A DNA stretch of 64,000 nucleotides from Sphingomonas sp. IC-11 (GCF_021043365.1 NZ_JAJNDU010000006.1:62001-126000), one strand, 5' to 3'; positions 28,999 through 39,500 are shown, numbered from the stretch's first letter. The notes: generated by a model from the sequence alone, not told the origin. A program made the numbers and translations.

Positions 28999-29634
28999 TT
29001 ATTCCATTCCGATACGAATTGCCGCCGCACTGACGAACGGCGCCCCCGCGACCAGCAGAAGGCTGACGGCCCCGAGCAGCTTCAACCCGCCCATACCGCT
29101 CTCGATGGCGCCCGCGCCGAAGATCAGCAGCGGAATGGCGAGCGGCAGCAGCACCAGCCCGGCGATTGCCCCGGCTCCCCGCAGCCCGGCGGTAAGCGCG
29201 CCTGTCGCCACCGCCAGCGCGGCCAGCCCCGGCGTGCCAATAGCCAGCCCGGCCATTATCGCCAGGATCGTCGGGCCATCCAGCCCCAGCAGCGCGGCCG
29301 ATAGCAGCGCCGCGCCCATCACCGGCGGAGCGAAGGCGAGCCAATGACCGGCCATCTTGGCCGCTGCCACGATCGGCAGCGGATGTCCGCGCACCGCCAG
29401 TTGATCGAACACTCCCGTTTCCAGATCCGGCCCGATCAGCCGCTCCACGGGCAGGAGCGCCGCCAGCAACGTCGCCGCCCAGATCACACCGCCGCCGACC
29501 CTGGCCAACAGCTTGGCATCAGGTCCGATTGCAAAGGGAAACAGGATGGCGACAAGCAGAAAGAAGCCAAGCGTCAGCGTGGCTCCCCCGCCTGTATAGC
29601 CGCGACGAACGTCGCGCAGGATCAGGGCGATCAT
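28999..29634 (-). CDS. ccmB: haem exporter permease CcmB
   Basis: A 211-residue membrane protein with six hydrophobic segments. RRGYTGGGATLTLGFFLLVAILFPFAIG at the N-terminus and ERLIGPDLETGVFDQLAV are CcmB signatures. Together with CcmA it forms the ABC part of the cytochrome c maturation system I in the inner membrane. Its start overlaps ccmA by four bases. No ccmC, ccmD or ccmE is in the window. Confidence 0.92.
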   Translation of the reverse strand: MIALILRDVRRGYTGGGATLTLGFFLLVAILFPFAIGPDAKLLARVGGGVIWAATLLAALLPVERLIGPDLETGVFDQLAVRGHPLPIVAAAKMAGHWLAFAPPVMGAALLSAALLGLDGPTILAIMAGLAIGTPGLAALAVATGALTAGLRGAGAIAGLVLLPLAIPLLIFGAGAIESGMGGLKLLGAVSLLLVAGAPFVSAAAIRIGME

Positions 29635-30233
29635 GCCACCTCCGCGCGAAAAAGGGCGAGATCGATCGTGGCCGCGCCGGGCAGGTCCAGCGGTTGGTGG
29701 GTGGCGATCATCGCGATGCCGCCTCCGCTTCGATGCCGCGCCACCGCTGCTTCGAGCAACGCCACCGAGGCGCTGTCCAGCCCGGTCGCGGGTTCATCCA
29801 GCAGCCACAGGTCGGCACCGCTGGCGATTACCCGCGCGAGCGCAGCTCGTCTGCGCTGCCCCGTTGACAGCAACCGCACCGGCACGTCAGCGAGATCCTG
29901 CAGCGCCACATCCGCCAATGCGGCGGCAACCCTCGCGTGCTCGTCGGCCGACCCGTCGAGCTTCGCCCAGATATTCAGCGCAGCGCCTAGCAAGCGATCG
30001 CCGTCCAGTGCGCTTGCCTCGCCCAGCAGCGCGATCCGCCCGGTAACCTGCACGTCTCCCGCAAATGGCGACAGCAGGCCTGCGATCATGCGCAACAGGC
30101 TCGATTTGCCGCAGCCGTTCGCGCCCGTTACCACCAGCGCGCCGCCCGCGCTGGCGTTCAGCGACAGACCCGTGAACAACAGCCGTCCGCCACGTCGGCA
30201 GGCTACATTTGTCAGCGCCAGTGCCGGGCTCAA
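29631..30233 (-). CDS. ccmA: haem exporter ATP-binding protein CcmA
   Basis: A 200-residue ABC ATPase. The Walker A is GANGCGKSS (37-45), the signature-region sequence is LLSTGQRRRAALARV, and the Walker B ends WLLDEPATGLDS. The short length and the S-T-G-Q variant signature fit CcmA. It is coupled to ccmB downstream and overlaps a zincin gene upstream by four bases. Confidence 0.92.
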   Translation of the reverse strand: MSPALALTNVACRRGGRLLFTGLSLNASAGGALVVTGANGCGKSSLLRMIAGLLSPFAGDVQVTGRIALLGEASALDGDRLLGAALNIWAKLDGSADEHARVAAALADVALQDLADVPVRLLSTGQRRRAALARVIASGADLWLLDEPATGLDSASVALLEAAVARHRSGGGIAMIATHQPLDLPGAATIDLALFRAEVA

Positions 30234-30640
30234 TCGGCCACCGCGTCCTCTAGCGCGTGCATGTCCTCATCACTCAGCCCGAAATGATGGCCGATCTCGT
30301 GGATGGTGACATGCGCCACCAGATCATCGAGCCGGACGCCGGTTTCGCACCATTCCGCCAGGATTGCTTGCCGATACAGATGGATGCGGTCGGGCATCGC
30401 CCCTGAATCGAAAGCTGATTTCTCCCCGATCGGACGGCCGTGATAGACACCGGTCAGCTCCAACGGATGCTCCAGCCCAACGCTGGCGAGCGTCTCGACA
30501 TCCGCCTCCTCCTCCACCAGCAGCACAACATCGCCCAGATGCGCGCGAAACGCCTCTGGCAGGCGCTCGATCACGTGCCGCGCATGTCGCTCGATCGCCG
30601 CCAGGGAGGGCGGTTCGCCGGGAAGGTCTTGTCCGCTCAT
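30230..30640 (-). CDS. zincin-like metallopeptidase family protein
   Basis: A 136-residue protein of the small 'metallopeptidase family / DUF1025' group. The zinc motif HEIGHHFGLSDEDM (His114, Glu115, His118, and a following Asp) sits at the C-terminus, with IHLYRQAILAEWCE before it, as usual in the family. In-frame ATGs at 30655 and 30670 are alternatives; 30640 (MSGQDLPG) is chosen because the extra residues look non-coding and would run into the divergent gene's leader. The overlap with ccmA by four bases implies co-translation. Its physiological substrate is unknown. Confidence 0.85.
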   Translation of the reverse strand: MSGQDLPGEPPSLAAIERHARHVIERLPEAFRAHLGDVVLLVEEEADVETLASVGLEHPLELTGVYHGRPIGEKSAFDSGAMPDRIHLYRQAILAEWCETGVRLDDLVAHVTIHEIGHHFGLSDEDMHALEDAVAD

Positions 30641-30699
30641 CGCTACCGCCATAGGCGTTGCGCCTCCCACGCGACAAGCTTGTCGGAAGGATAGAAACT

Positions 30700-30993
30700 G
30701 TGGTCGATCAACTGAGCGAAGCCGAACGGGCCGATGCGCTCGATAGCCTGCCCGATTGGGATTATGACGAAGGGCGCGATGCGATCACCCGCACCATCGT
30801 GTTCACCGATTTCGCGGAAGCGTTCGGCTTTATGACGCAGGTCGCGCTGATCGCCGAGCGGGCGGATCATCATCCGGAGTGGACCAACGTCTGGAATCGT
30901 GTCGAAATCACGCTGACGACGCACGACGCGGGCGGTCTGTCCGAACGCGACGTGGAGCTCGCTGCCGCTATTGATTCTATCCTGGACGGCTGA
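30700..30993 (+). CDS. phhB: 4a-hydroxytetrahydrobiopterin dehydratase
   Basis: A 97-residue pterin-4a-carbinolamine dehydratase, a cofactor-recycling enzyme of the phenylalanine hydroxylase system. GTG start at 30700 is chosen over an upstream ATG because GGAAGG lies 9 bases before it and the length then fits the family (about 95-105). The active-site block [20 protein letters not shown] and DAGGLSERD is intact. No phenylalanine hydroxylase gene is nearby. Confidence 0.92.
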   Translation: MVDQLSEAERADALDSLPDWDYDEGRDAITRTIVFTDFAEAFGFMTQVALIAERADHHPEWTNVWNRVEITLTTHDAGGLSERDVELAAAIDSILDG

Positions 30994-31045
30994 TCGACGT
31001 CATCACCCCGCTTTGCCGGCCACCCGCGGGGCTGTGCCCGGCGGC

Positions 31046-32266
31046 TCAGCTACGGCTGCGCACCCCGATCATCGCCGCTCCCCCCGAGAGGGTCAGGAAG
31101 GCGAGCACCAGCAGGACGGCGGCGAAATCCTCCGGCGTGGCGAGTGCCCAGGTAAGGAACGGGCCAAGCAGTGCGGGCAATGTATTGGCCAGGTTGAGCA
31201 GCCCCAGGTCCCGTCCCCGGTTTGCCGGAGTCGGGAGAAGCTGCATCGCGAAGGCTGAATGAAGCGCGAGGAACACCGCCGAACCGACGGCGTAAACGGC
31301 AAAGGCCACCGCCGCCCAGCGCCAGTCGCTCGCGAAGGCCATGCCAAGCAGCCCCGCCCCAGCGATCACTGCCCCGGCCAGCAGCACCGGTTTGCGCCGG
31401 CCGAAGCGATCGGAAGCGCGCCCGGCCACCAGTGCGATCGGGAGGGCGAGCACATAGGCCAGGGTCAGAAGGTTGCCGACCCGCGGCGCGAGTTCACGCC
31501 CCGCCATGGTCGGCACGATGCTTTGGAAATAATAGAGAAGATACAGCGACAAAGCGTTGCCCGCGACTTGCACCAGCAATCGCGCGCCCCATGCAGTGAC
31601 GAGGTCGCGGCGTCGAATGTCGGCCTCGCGCGGAGGCGGCGGCGCAAGGGGCGCGGCCTGCGCCGGGATGAGCAGCAGCGGCAGGCAAGTCGCAATCAGA
31701 ACGGCCGCGACAATCGTCAGCCGCATGCCTTCGCCCGCCCAGGCAAGCCCCACGATGCCGGCTGAAACGGCCGACGCGATCGGGATCGCGGCCGACAGCA
31801 ACCCGCCCGCCACCCCTTTCTGAGCATCCGGCACTTCGTCCGCCATGATCGCCGTCAATGGCGCGAGCAGCGCATTCACTGATGCCTGGAACAGCACGAT
31901 TGCAGCGATGATCGTTGCCGCTGAATCAGCCAGGGCAACGCCAAGAAAGGAACAGCATGTCGCTGCCAGCCCGATAACGACCCACCGGCGTCGCCCTCCC
32001 CCGCGCCGCAGCGAGCGGTCGCTCAGCCAGCCAAACAGCACGTTGCACATGCTGGCCGCCAGCGAGCCGGCAATCACGGTGGCGCTGAACAGGCCGATCC
32101 GTTCCGCGCCAGCCAGCTGTTCCACCTTGAGCGGCAGCAGCAGCGTCAGCAGCGGCATATAGGCGATGACACCCCCGGCGTTGGCCAGGGCATAGGCCAG
32201 CAGGAATAGCCAGGATCGCTGCCCGGCATTGCGGGAGGATGCGGTAGTGATGGCAGGATTGATCAT
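31046..32266 (-). CDS. MFS transporter
   Basis: A 406-residue major facilitator with about 12 hydrophobic segments. The loop 2-3 signature region reads CNVLFGWLSDRSLRRGGGRRRW and the mirrored loop 8-9 reads LVAGRASDRFGRRKP. The start at 32266 (MINPAITT) places the first membrane segment at about residue 15; the upstream in-frame ATG adds a non-coding-looking stretch. It resembles sugar/cation-type MFS proteins in overall look, but substrate is not predictable. It is divergent from the helicase gene. Confidence 0.88.
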   Translation of the reverse strand: MINPAITTASSRNAGQRSWLFLLAYALANAGGVIAYMPLLTLLLPLKVEQLAGAERIGLFSATVIAGSLAASMCNVLFGWLSDRSLRRGGGRRRWVVIGLAATCCSFLGVALADSAATIIAAIVLFQASVNALLAPLTAIMADEVPDAQKGVAGGLLSAAIPIASAVSAGIVGLAWAGEGMRLTIVAAVLIATCLPLLLIPAQAAPLAPPPPREADIRRRDLVTAWGARLLVQVAGNALSLYLLYYFQSIVPTMAGRELAPRVGNLLTLAYVLALPIALVAGRASDRFGRRKPVLLAGAVIAGAGLLGMAFASDWRWAAVAFAVYAVGSAVFLALHSAFAMQLLPTPANRGRDLGLLNLANTLPALLGPFLTWALATPEDFAAVLLVLAFLTLSGGAAMIGVRSRS

Positions 32267-32418
32267 GGCAGGGCGCGGCACTTGTGCGCTGGCCCATGCC
32301 GGCACGCAATGCGCCCGCGGCCGCGGCGAATTATCTGATGCAACCGGGCAACGGTTCGCCCTCTTCAACCACAATCAGGGTTGCAGTGTACGCCAGATGG
32401 GCCATCTAGGGGCCAATC

Positions 32419-34140
32419 ATGACATTTGACATTTTACCCGCGCCGCTCGCCGGTGCGCTCGCCGAGCGTGGCTACAAGGCGCCCACTCCCGTCCAGGCTG
32501 CCGTCATCGAACCGGACGCGGCTGGTCGCGATCTCATTGTTTCGGCCCGGACCGGCTCGGGTAAGACGGTCGCGTTCGGCATGGCGATGGCCGCGGAGCT
32601 GCTTGGCGAGGACGATCGCATCATTCCGTCCCGGGAACCGCACGCGCTGGTTATCGCGCCCACGCGCGAGCTGGCGCTTCAGGTCAGCCGCGAGCTGATC
32701 TGGCTCTACGGCCCCACGGGCGCGCGGATCGTCACCTGTGTAGGCGGCATGGATGCGTCCAAGGAACGGCGTAATCTCAACCATGGCGCCCATATCGTCG
32801 TGGGCACGCCGGGGCGGCTTCGCGACCACCTGGAGCGCGGCGCGCTGGAACTGTCGGCGTTGAAGGTCGCGGTGCTCGACGAGGCGGACGAGATGCTCGA
32901 CATGGGCTTTCGTGAGGATCTGGAAGAGATCCTCGACGCGACGCCCGATGGTCGCCGTACCCTCCTGTTCTCGGCCACCATGCCGAAGCCGATCGTTCAG
33001 CTTGCCCGCCGCTACCAGAAGGACGCGCTGCGCATTTCGACGGTCGAGGAAGATCGCGGCCACGGCGACATCAGCTATCAGGCTGTGGCGGTCAGCCCGT
33101 CCGACATCGAACATGCCGTCATCAACCTGCTTCGACTGCACGAGGCGGAGACCGCAATCCTATTCTGCGCAACGCGCGATAACGTGCGCCACCTCCATGC
33201 CAGCCTCGTCGAGCGCGGCTTTGCGGCGGTCGCGCTCTCTGGCGAGCACAGCCAGAATGAGCGCAACGCGGCGCTCCAGGCGCTGCGCGATCGCCGCGCC
33301 CGTGTCTGCGTCGCCACCGACGTGGCCGCTCGCGGCATTGACTTGCCGAGCCTCAGCCTCGTCATTCACGTTGAACTGCCGCGCGACGGCGAAACGCTTC
33401 AGCACCGTTCCGGCCGGACGGGACGCGCCGGCAAGAAGGGCACGGCCGTGCTGATTGTCCCGTATCAGCGCCGCCGCTGGGCCGAATCGATGCTGCGCAA
33501 CGCCCGCATCCCGGTGGAATGGGTCGACGCGCCCACGCCCGAGGACGTGCGCGCCAAGGATCGGGACCGCCTGCTCTCCCAGTTGCTCGCACCCGTAGAG
33601 GTGGAGGACGAGGATCGCGCCCTTGCCGAGAAGCTGATCGCTGAGAAGAGCCCCGAGGATATCGCGGCCGCGCTGGTCCGCGCGTATCGTGCCGCCATGC
33701 CGGAGCCGGAGGAGATCATCGCGGCGACGCCGGAGGCGCATCGCGCCGCCCAACGCGAAAAGCACCGCCCCGGCTTTGAGGACGTGCTGTGGTTCCGTAT
33801 GAACCTTGGCCGCCGCCAGAACGCCGATCCCCGCTGGGTGCTGCCGCTGATCTGCCGCCGCGGCAATCTGACCAAGAACGATGTTGGCGCGATCCGCATT
33901 GGCCCGAACGAAACGGCGTTCCAGATCCCGCGGGCGCTTGCCAACAAGTTCATGGCCGCAGTGGCCAAGACGGCAACCGCTGACGATGATGTGCTGATCG
34001 AGCCGTCCGACCGCGCCCCTGCCCCGGCACGCGCGCCCGCCGGCACTCGTCAGCATGCGCCCCGTCAGCATGGCGCGCGTCAGCAGGGCGATGGCCCTGC
34101 CCGGGGCGGCCCCCGGCGTGGCAACAACGATCGACGCTGA
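32419..34140 (+). CDS. DEAD-box ATP-dependent RNA helicase (DbpA/CsdA-like)
   Basis: A 573-residue helicase. It has the Q-motif GYKAPTPVQAAVI, motif I ARTGSGKT, motif Ia PTRELALQVS, motif II VLDEADEMLDMGF, motif III SAT, and motif VI HRSGRTGRAGKKG. A DbpA-type RNA-binding domain follows (WFRMNLGRRQNADPRWVLPL, then GAIRIGPNETAFQIP), and a basic Gly/Arg/Gln tail ends the protein (GPARGGPRRGNNDRR). The probable role is ribosome assembly or mRNA remodelling in the cytoplasm. A hairpin lies 24 bases past the stop. Confidence 0.94.
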   Translation: MTFDILPAPLAGALAERGYKAPTPVQAAVIEPDAAGRDLIVSARTGSGKTVAFGMAMAAELLGEDDRIIPSREPHALVIAPTRELALQVSRELIWLYGPTGARIVTCVGGMDASKERRNLNHGAHIVVGTPGRLRDHLERGALELSALKVAVLDEADEMLDMGFREDLEEILDATPDGRRTLLFSATMPKPIVQLARRYQKDALRISTVEEDRGHGDISYQAVAVSPSDIEHAVINLLRLHEAETAILFCATRDNVRHLHASLVERGFAAVALSGEHSQNERNAALQALRDRRARVCVATDVAARGIDLPSLSLVIHVELPRDGETLQHRSGRTGRAGKKGTAVLIVPYQRRRWAESMLRNARIPVEWVDAPTPEDVRAKDRDRLLSQLLAPVEVEDEDRALAEKLIAEKSPEDIAAALVRAYRAAMPEPEEIIAATPEAHRAAQREKHRPGFEDVLWFRMNLGRRQNADPRWVLPLICRRGNLTKNDVGAIRIGPNETAFQIPRALANKFMAAVAKTATADDDVLIEPSDRAPAPARAPAGTRQHAPRQHGARQQGDGPARGGPRRGNNDRR

Positions 34141-34164
34141 TCTGGCCGGTTGATCGCTTCTGCC

Positions 34165-34197
34165 CCACCCTGCCGGCGACTACCGCCAGCAGGGTGG
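34165..34197 (+). terminator. hairpin after the helicase gene
   Basis: A long imperfect stem: 34165-34173 pairs perfectly with 34189-34197 (CCACCCTGC arm), with an inner GGCG/CGCC pair. There is no T-run directly after it, so termination may be Rho-assisted. Confidence 0.6.
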
Positions 34198-34305
34198 CAG
34201 CTGCGGAAAGTGGCACTTTAATCGGTCCGACTTAATTGTCGTTGCGCCTCGTACGCGGGCCATCTACGCCCTCTCCCAAAGGCCATCAGTGCCAGGGAGA
34301 GATAG

Positions 34306-35310
34306 ATGCGCACAATCCAGTTGCAGAAGCCCGGTGGGCTTGACCGCCTCCAGGTAACCGACACCGAGCGCCAGGCGCCGCGCCGCGGCGAGATCGTTGT
34401 TCGTGTAGGCGCCAGCTCGCTGAATTTTCATGATTACGCCGTTGTCACCGGCATGATCCCGACGCCGGACGGTCGCATCCCCATGTCCGATGGCGCGGGC
34501 GAGGTGGTCGAGGTCGGTGAAGGCGTCACCGAGTTCGCGGTTGGCGACAAGGTGGTATCCACCTTCTTCCCGCACTGGATGGATGGCGAGCCCGCCCGAG
34601 AAGTCATGGGCGATGTGCCCGGCGACGGCGCCGACGGCTTCGCACGTGAATTCGTCACTGCTCCGTCGACGTCATTCACTCGCGCGCCCCAGGGCTTTTC
34701 GGACGCGGAGTCGGCCACGCTGACCTGCGCCGGCCTCACCGCTTGGCGCGCGCTGGTCGTGAACGGACAGTTGAAGAGCGGGGAGACCGTGCTGGTTCAG
34801 GGCACTGGCGGCGTCTCGATCTTTGCGTTGCAGTTCGCCAAGGCGGCTGGCGCCACGGTGATCGCCACCTCTTCTTCCGACGAGAAGCTGGAGCGTCTGC
34901 GCGCTATGGGCGCTGATCACCTCATCAATTATCGTCAGGACGAAAAATGGGGTGAAACCGCACGCAAGCTGACCGGCGGCCGCGGCGTTGATCATGTCGT
35001 CGAGATCGGCGGATCCGGCACCATGCCGCAATCGATCGCCGCAACACGGATCGGGGGTCACATCTCGCTTATCGGCGTCCTCGCCGGGGTCGGCGGCAAT
35101 GTGCCGACCGTCTTTGTCATGCAGGGCAACCAGCGCATCATCGGCCTCACCGTCGGCGCGCGCCGGCATCAACAGGACATGATCCGCGCCATCGAGGCGA
35201 ACGGGATCCGTCCTGTGATTGACCGCCACTTCCCGCTCGAACAGATCGCGGATGCTTTCCGCCATCAGGAATCGGGCAAGCATTTCGGCAAGATCTGCCT
35301 CGACATCTGA
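34306..35310 (+). CDS. MDR-family NAD(P)-dependent oxidoreductase, quinone-reductase-like
   Basis: A 334-residue medium-chain dehydrogenase/reductase. The GroES-like N-terminal domain has ASSLNFHDYAVVTGMIP and lacks the catalytic zinc Cys. The Rossmann motif is VLVQGTGGVSIFALQFAKAAGATVIATSSSDEK, followed by GADHLINYRQDEKW. Loss of zinc ligands points to the quinone-oxidoreductase/zeta-crystallin side of the family and not to a true alcohol dehydrogenase. The ribosome-binding site AGGGAGAG is good. The substrate is unknown. Confidence 0.88.
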   Translation: MRTIQLQKPGGLDRLQVTDTERQAPRRGEIVVRVGASSLNFHDYAVVTGMIPTPDGRIPMSDGAGEVVEVGEGVTEFAVGDKVVSTFFPHWMDGEPAREVMGDVPGDGADGFAREFVTAPSTSFTRAPQGFSDAESATLTCAGLTAWRALVVNGQLKSGETVLVQGTGGVSIFALQFAKAAGATVIATSSSDEKLERLRAMGADHLINYRQDEKWGETARKLTGGRGVDHVVEIGGSGTMPQSIAATRIGGHISLIGVLAGVGGNVPTVFVMQGNQRIIGLTVGARRHQQDMIRAIEANGIRPVIDRHFPLEQIADAFRHQESGKHFGKICLDI

Positions 35311-35317
35311 ACGATTG

Positions 35318-35346
35318 GCGTCACCCCGGCCTCGTTGGGGTGACGC
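35318..35346. terminator. bidirectional hairpin between convergent genes
   Basis: A perfect 10-bp stem (35318-35327 with 35337-35346, GCGTCACCCC arm) and a 9-nt loop lie between the convergent MDR and PRISE-type genes. There is no clear T-run on the plus strand. Confidence 0.6.
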
Positions 35347-35371
35347 AGCTTTCCGCTGCGTCCGGTACCGG

Positions 35372-36469
35372 TCAGGCGGCCGGAATGACCTTGCGCTCGG
35401 CAAGGCGCCACAGCCACTTGGCGAACATCTCCTCCGTATCGATGCACTCGCCAAAGCCGGCCTGCCGCAGCTTGATCGTGCTCACCAGCACAGCTGCACG
35501 GGCCGCATCCGCCGGCGCGTTCACGCCGAACAAGAGATCGGCATAATGATGCGATTCGCCTAGTAATTCGGGCAGCGGCGTGGCGCGCAATCCCTGCCGC
35601 CGGACAAGATCGTCCCACACGCCCTCATGCTGCCGCAGGTAATCGACCAGAGAGAATGGCTCGCCGAATGCCGGCTCCATGTTCAGCGCGCTGGCGATCG
35701 CCGGCCAGGTATCGGCCCAGGTGAAGACGTCGCCATTGGTGATATTGAACGTCTCGTCCCGCGCCGCCTCTGCCTCGCCCGCCCATAGCAGCGCGTCCGC
35801 GATCAGGTCCGCGTCCACCGCTTCCGCTACGCCGCCGGGCCGGCCCGGATAGATCAGCGGCTGGCCAAGCTCGCGCTGGATCGCGGCATAGGCTCCGATC
35901 ACCGGCACGATGTTCATCGCCACGCCCGTCGCGCCGCCAAACACCACCTGCGGTCGCCAGATCGTCAGCGACCAGTCCGCCTCCGCGCGTCGCTCGCGCA
36001 GAAAATCCTCCTGCAACCAATAGAAATTGGCATGAGGATCACGTGCCGACCGTTCACGCGCCGGCAGCGCGATCTGGTGGACGTGCGCGCCATATGCCTT
36101 GGTCCCCTGGAATACACTGACGTGCCGAAGCCCGGTCGCTGCGGCGATCAGCGGCTCCATCAGGTTGCGCATCATGGTGAGATTGGTGTCCATCTGGTCC
36201 TGTTCGAACCAGCCGGCGTACAGACCCGGCTTCTCGTAGAGCGCGGCGTAAACCACGTGCGTCACGCCGCCGAACTCACCAGCGGCTGCACGGCACCTAG
36301 CGCTATCGAGCAGATCCAGCGGCAGATGCTGAAAAGGCGTGTCGGCCGACACATCGGGCGCTCGCCGCGAAACCGCAATCACCCGCCACCCGGCGGCGGC
36401 AAAGCGTTGAACCGCCGATTGGCCGATCACACCACTTGCCCCTGCGATCAGCACCGTTCGCTCGCTCAT
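35372..36469 (-). CDS. PRISE-type SDR (progesterone 5-beta-reductase/iridoid synthase-like)
   Basis: A 365-residue NAD(P)H-dependent enzyme of the extended/atypical SDR group. The nucleotide loop is GASGVIG (10-16). The PRISE-specific pair is visible: Lys124 in VFQGTKAYGAH and Tyr150 in DPHANFYWLQEDFL; in this family they replace the classical YxxxK. Then comes SLTIWRPQVVFG, and GDVFTWADTWPAIA near the C-terminal third. Known members reduce activated C=C bonds (enones) or cyclise iridoids. GGGAGAGG before ATG 36469 decides the start. The physiological substrate is unknown. Confidence 0.88.
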   Translation of the reverse strand: MSERTVLIAGASGVIGQSAVQRFAAAGWRVIAVSRRAPDVSADTPFQHLPLDLLDSARCRAAAGEFGGVTHVVYAALYEKPGLYAGWFEQDQMDTNLTMMRNLMEPLIAAATGLRHVSVFQGTKAYGAHVHQIALPARERSARDPHANFYWLQEDFLRERRAEADWSLTIWRPQVVFGGATGVAMNIVPVIGAYAAIQRELGQPLIYPGRPGGVAEAVDADLIADALLWAGEAEAARDETFNITNGDVFTWADTWPAIASALNMEPAFGEPFSLVDYLRQHEGVWDDLVRRQGLRATPLPELLGESHHYADLLFGVNAPADAARAAVLVSTIKLRQAGFGECIDTEEMFAKWLWRLAERKVIPAA

Positions 36470-36594
36470 CGGCCCTCTCCCAAATCGTCCGACGCCCGCT
36501 TTCGGTGCACCGGCGAACATTGACCGTACGGCATTGCCAGTTCGCCGTGCAGCCGGATAGTACGGCAATCATCTTGTCGTTTCCGGGGGAATTC

Positions 36595-39500
36595 ATGAAG
36601 TTTTACGCGGCGTCGCTCGTTTCTCTGGCCGCGCTTGTTGCGCATGGCGCCTCGGCGCAGAGCGCGGACCGTACCTCCGCTGCCAAGCCGAAGTGGGATG
36701 TGAACGCTCCTCCCGGGGCGATCATTCGCCAGGTTCCGATCCGCGTGAACGAAGGCAGCTGGATGGACGTGGACGTCAGCCCCGATGGCCGCACGCTCGC
36801 CTTCACCCTGCTGGGCGATATTTACACCATGCCGATCACCGGCGGCACGCCGACGCGGATCGCGGAAGGGCTCGCTTATGAAGTGCAGCCGCGCTTCTCG
36901 CCGGATGGCCGGCGCATCGCCTTCACCTCCGATCGCGGCGGTGGCGACAACATCTGGGTGATGAACGTCGACGGCAGCGACAAGCGCCAGGTGACGAAGG
37001 AGGATTTCCGCCTCCTCAACCAGCCGAGCTGGAGCAAGGACGGCCGCTTCATCGTCGCCAAGAAGCATTTCACCACCGGCCGCTCGCTCGGCACCGGTGA
37101 AGTGTGGATGTACCATGTTTCCGGGGGCGCCGGCGTGCCGCTCGTCAAGCGTCCGAACGAGGCGCATCAAAAGGAACTGGGCGAGCCGATCTACGCCGCC
37201 GACGGGAAATCCGTCTTCTACACGCGCAACGTGACGCCGGGCCCGATTTTCGAATATGCGCAGGATTCAAACACCGACCTGTTCGACATCGAGCGCTACG
37301 ATCTGCAAACCGGCGAAGTGACCAAGGCGGTGACGGGCGCTGGCGGCTCGGTGCGCCCGACGCCGTCGCCCGATGGCAAGAAGATCGCCTTTGTCCGCCG
37401 CGAAGCCACCCGATCGAAGTTGTACGTGAAGGATCTCGCCTCCGGCGAGGAGCGCAAGATCTATGACGATCTCGATCAGGACGTGCAGGAAACCTGGGCG
37501 GTCACGGGCGTCTATCCGAACATGGCCTGGCTGCCGGATAACAGCGGTCTGGTATTCTGGGCGCGCGGCAAGATCCGCCGCATCAATGCGGACGGCACCA
37601 ACGCGCGCGAGATCCCCTTCTCCATCGACGACAGCCGCGGCGTCATTGACGGGCCGCACCCGCAGATTGCGGTCGCGCCTGATCGCTTCACGACGTCCAT
37701 GCCGCGCTTCGCCAGCGTGTCGCCGGATGGACGACAGGTCGTGTTCGAGACGCTTGGCAAACTGTGGGTCAAGTCCGTCGCGGGAGGCGCACCGCGCCGG
37801 CTGACCCGCGGCGATGACGGGTTCGAACTCTTCCCCAGCTGGTCGCGCGACGGCAAGAGCCTCGTGTTCGTCAGCTGGACTGATGAGGGCCTGGGCCGCT
37901 TGCGGGTGATCGCTGCCACCGGCGGCACCGCGCGCGACGTGACCGGTCAGCCGGGCCATTACGCGCGTCCCCGCTTCTCGCCCGATGGCAAGACGATCGT
38001 CTTCGAACGCACCAGCCATGGCGGCCTGACCAGCCCAAAATGGGCGGCGGATGCGGGCGTCTACCGCGTCCCAACCACCGGCGGCGCCGTCACACGCGTG
38101 GCGCGGGGCGCCGCTTCGCCGCAATTCGGCGCGGGCAACGATCGCATCTTCATGCTGGAGGATGAGCGCAAGGACGGCAAGGCCGTGCGTCAGCTCGTCA
38201 GCACCGATCTGTCCGGGCAGGACAAGCGCGTTCACGCCAACGGTGAACTGGCCACCGATTATATCGTCTCGCCAACGGGCGAATATGTCGCCTTCCGACA
38301 GAACTACGCCGCTTATGTCGTGCCGCTGATGCCAGGCGGGCAGACCATTGCCTTGTCGCCGGAAGCGCGCGCCCTGCCGGTGACACGGGTCAGCGCCGGC
38401 GGCGCGGACTATATGAACTGGTCGAACGATGGCACACGTCTGCACTGGAGCCTCGGCCCGACGCTGTACACCGTGGAAACGTCTAGCCTGTTCGCCGCGG
38501 CACCGCGCGCCGATGGCACGCCTTCGTTCGTGCCCCCGACAACCGGCATTTCGCTGGCGATGGAGCAAACTGCGGCCAAGCCGACCGGCACCGTCGCGAT
38601 CACCGGCGCACGGCTTGTCACCATGGCTAGCGAGGATGGCGGCATCATCGATGATGGCGTGGTGGTAATCCGCGGCGACCGCATCATCGCGGTCGGCCCG
38701 CGCGCGTCCACCGCCATTCCGGCGGGTGCGACCACCGTCGATGCTACCGGCAAGACCATCATCCCGGGCTTGATCGATGCGCACGCCCACGGCCCGGCGG
38801 GCACGGATGAACTGGTGCCACAGCGCAACTGGTCGATGATGCAGAACCTCGCGCTCGGCACCACGACGCTGCACGATCCCTCAAACCGCGCCAGCGAGAT
38901 CTTCGTCGCTTCGGAAATGCAGCGCGCCGGGCTGATCCTCGCCCCGCGTATCTTCTCTACCGGTGAAGCGGTCTATGGCGCCAAGGCGACCGACGTTTAC
39001 GCTCAGATCGACAGCTTCGACGATGCGCTCGCCCACGTCCGGCGCCTGAAGGCGCAGGGCGGGCATAGTGTGAAGAACTACAATCAGCCGCGGCGCGAAC
39101 AGCGCCAGCAGGTGACGGAGGCCGGCCGGCGCGAAAACATGCAGGTCGTGGCCGAAGGTGGCTCGATCTACGGCCTGGACGTCACGCACATCGCAGACGG
39201 CAATTCTACCATCGAGCACAACATCCCGCTGGAGGTGTTCTACGAGGATATCGTGCAGTTTTTCTCCGGCTCGAAGACGAACTACACGCCCACTCTGGTC
39301 GTCACCTTCGGCGGGCTCGCCGCCGATCCCTATTGGCGTCAGCACACCGACCTGTTCGCTCACCCGCTGCTTCAGGCGCATACGCCGCCGGCGCAGCTGA
39401 GGGCGGAATCGGCGCGGCGGCTGATGGCGCCGGAAAGCGACTATGTTGACGATGAAAATGCGCGCGAGGCCCACAAGCTCGCCAAGCGCGGCGTGCTGGT

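Noticed and set aside
34141..34305. Possible small RNA or riboswitch before the MDR gene
   Set aside because: Only the hairpin at 34165-34197 is convincing, and it fits the end of the helicase transcript.
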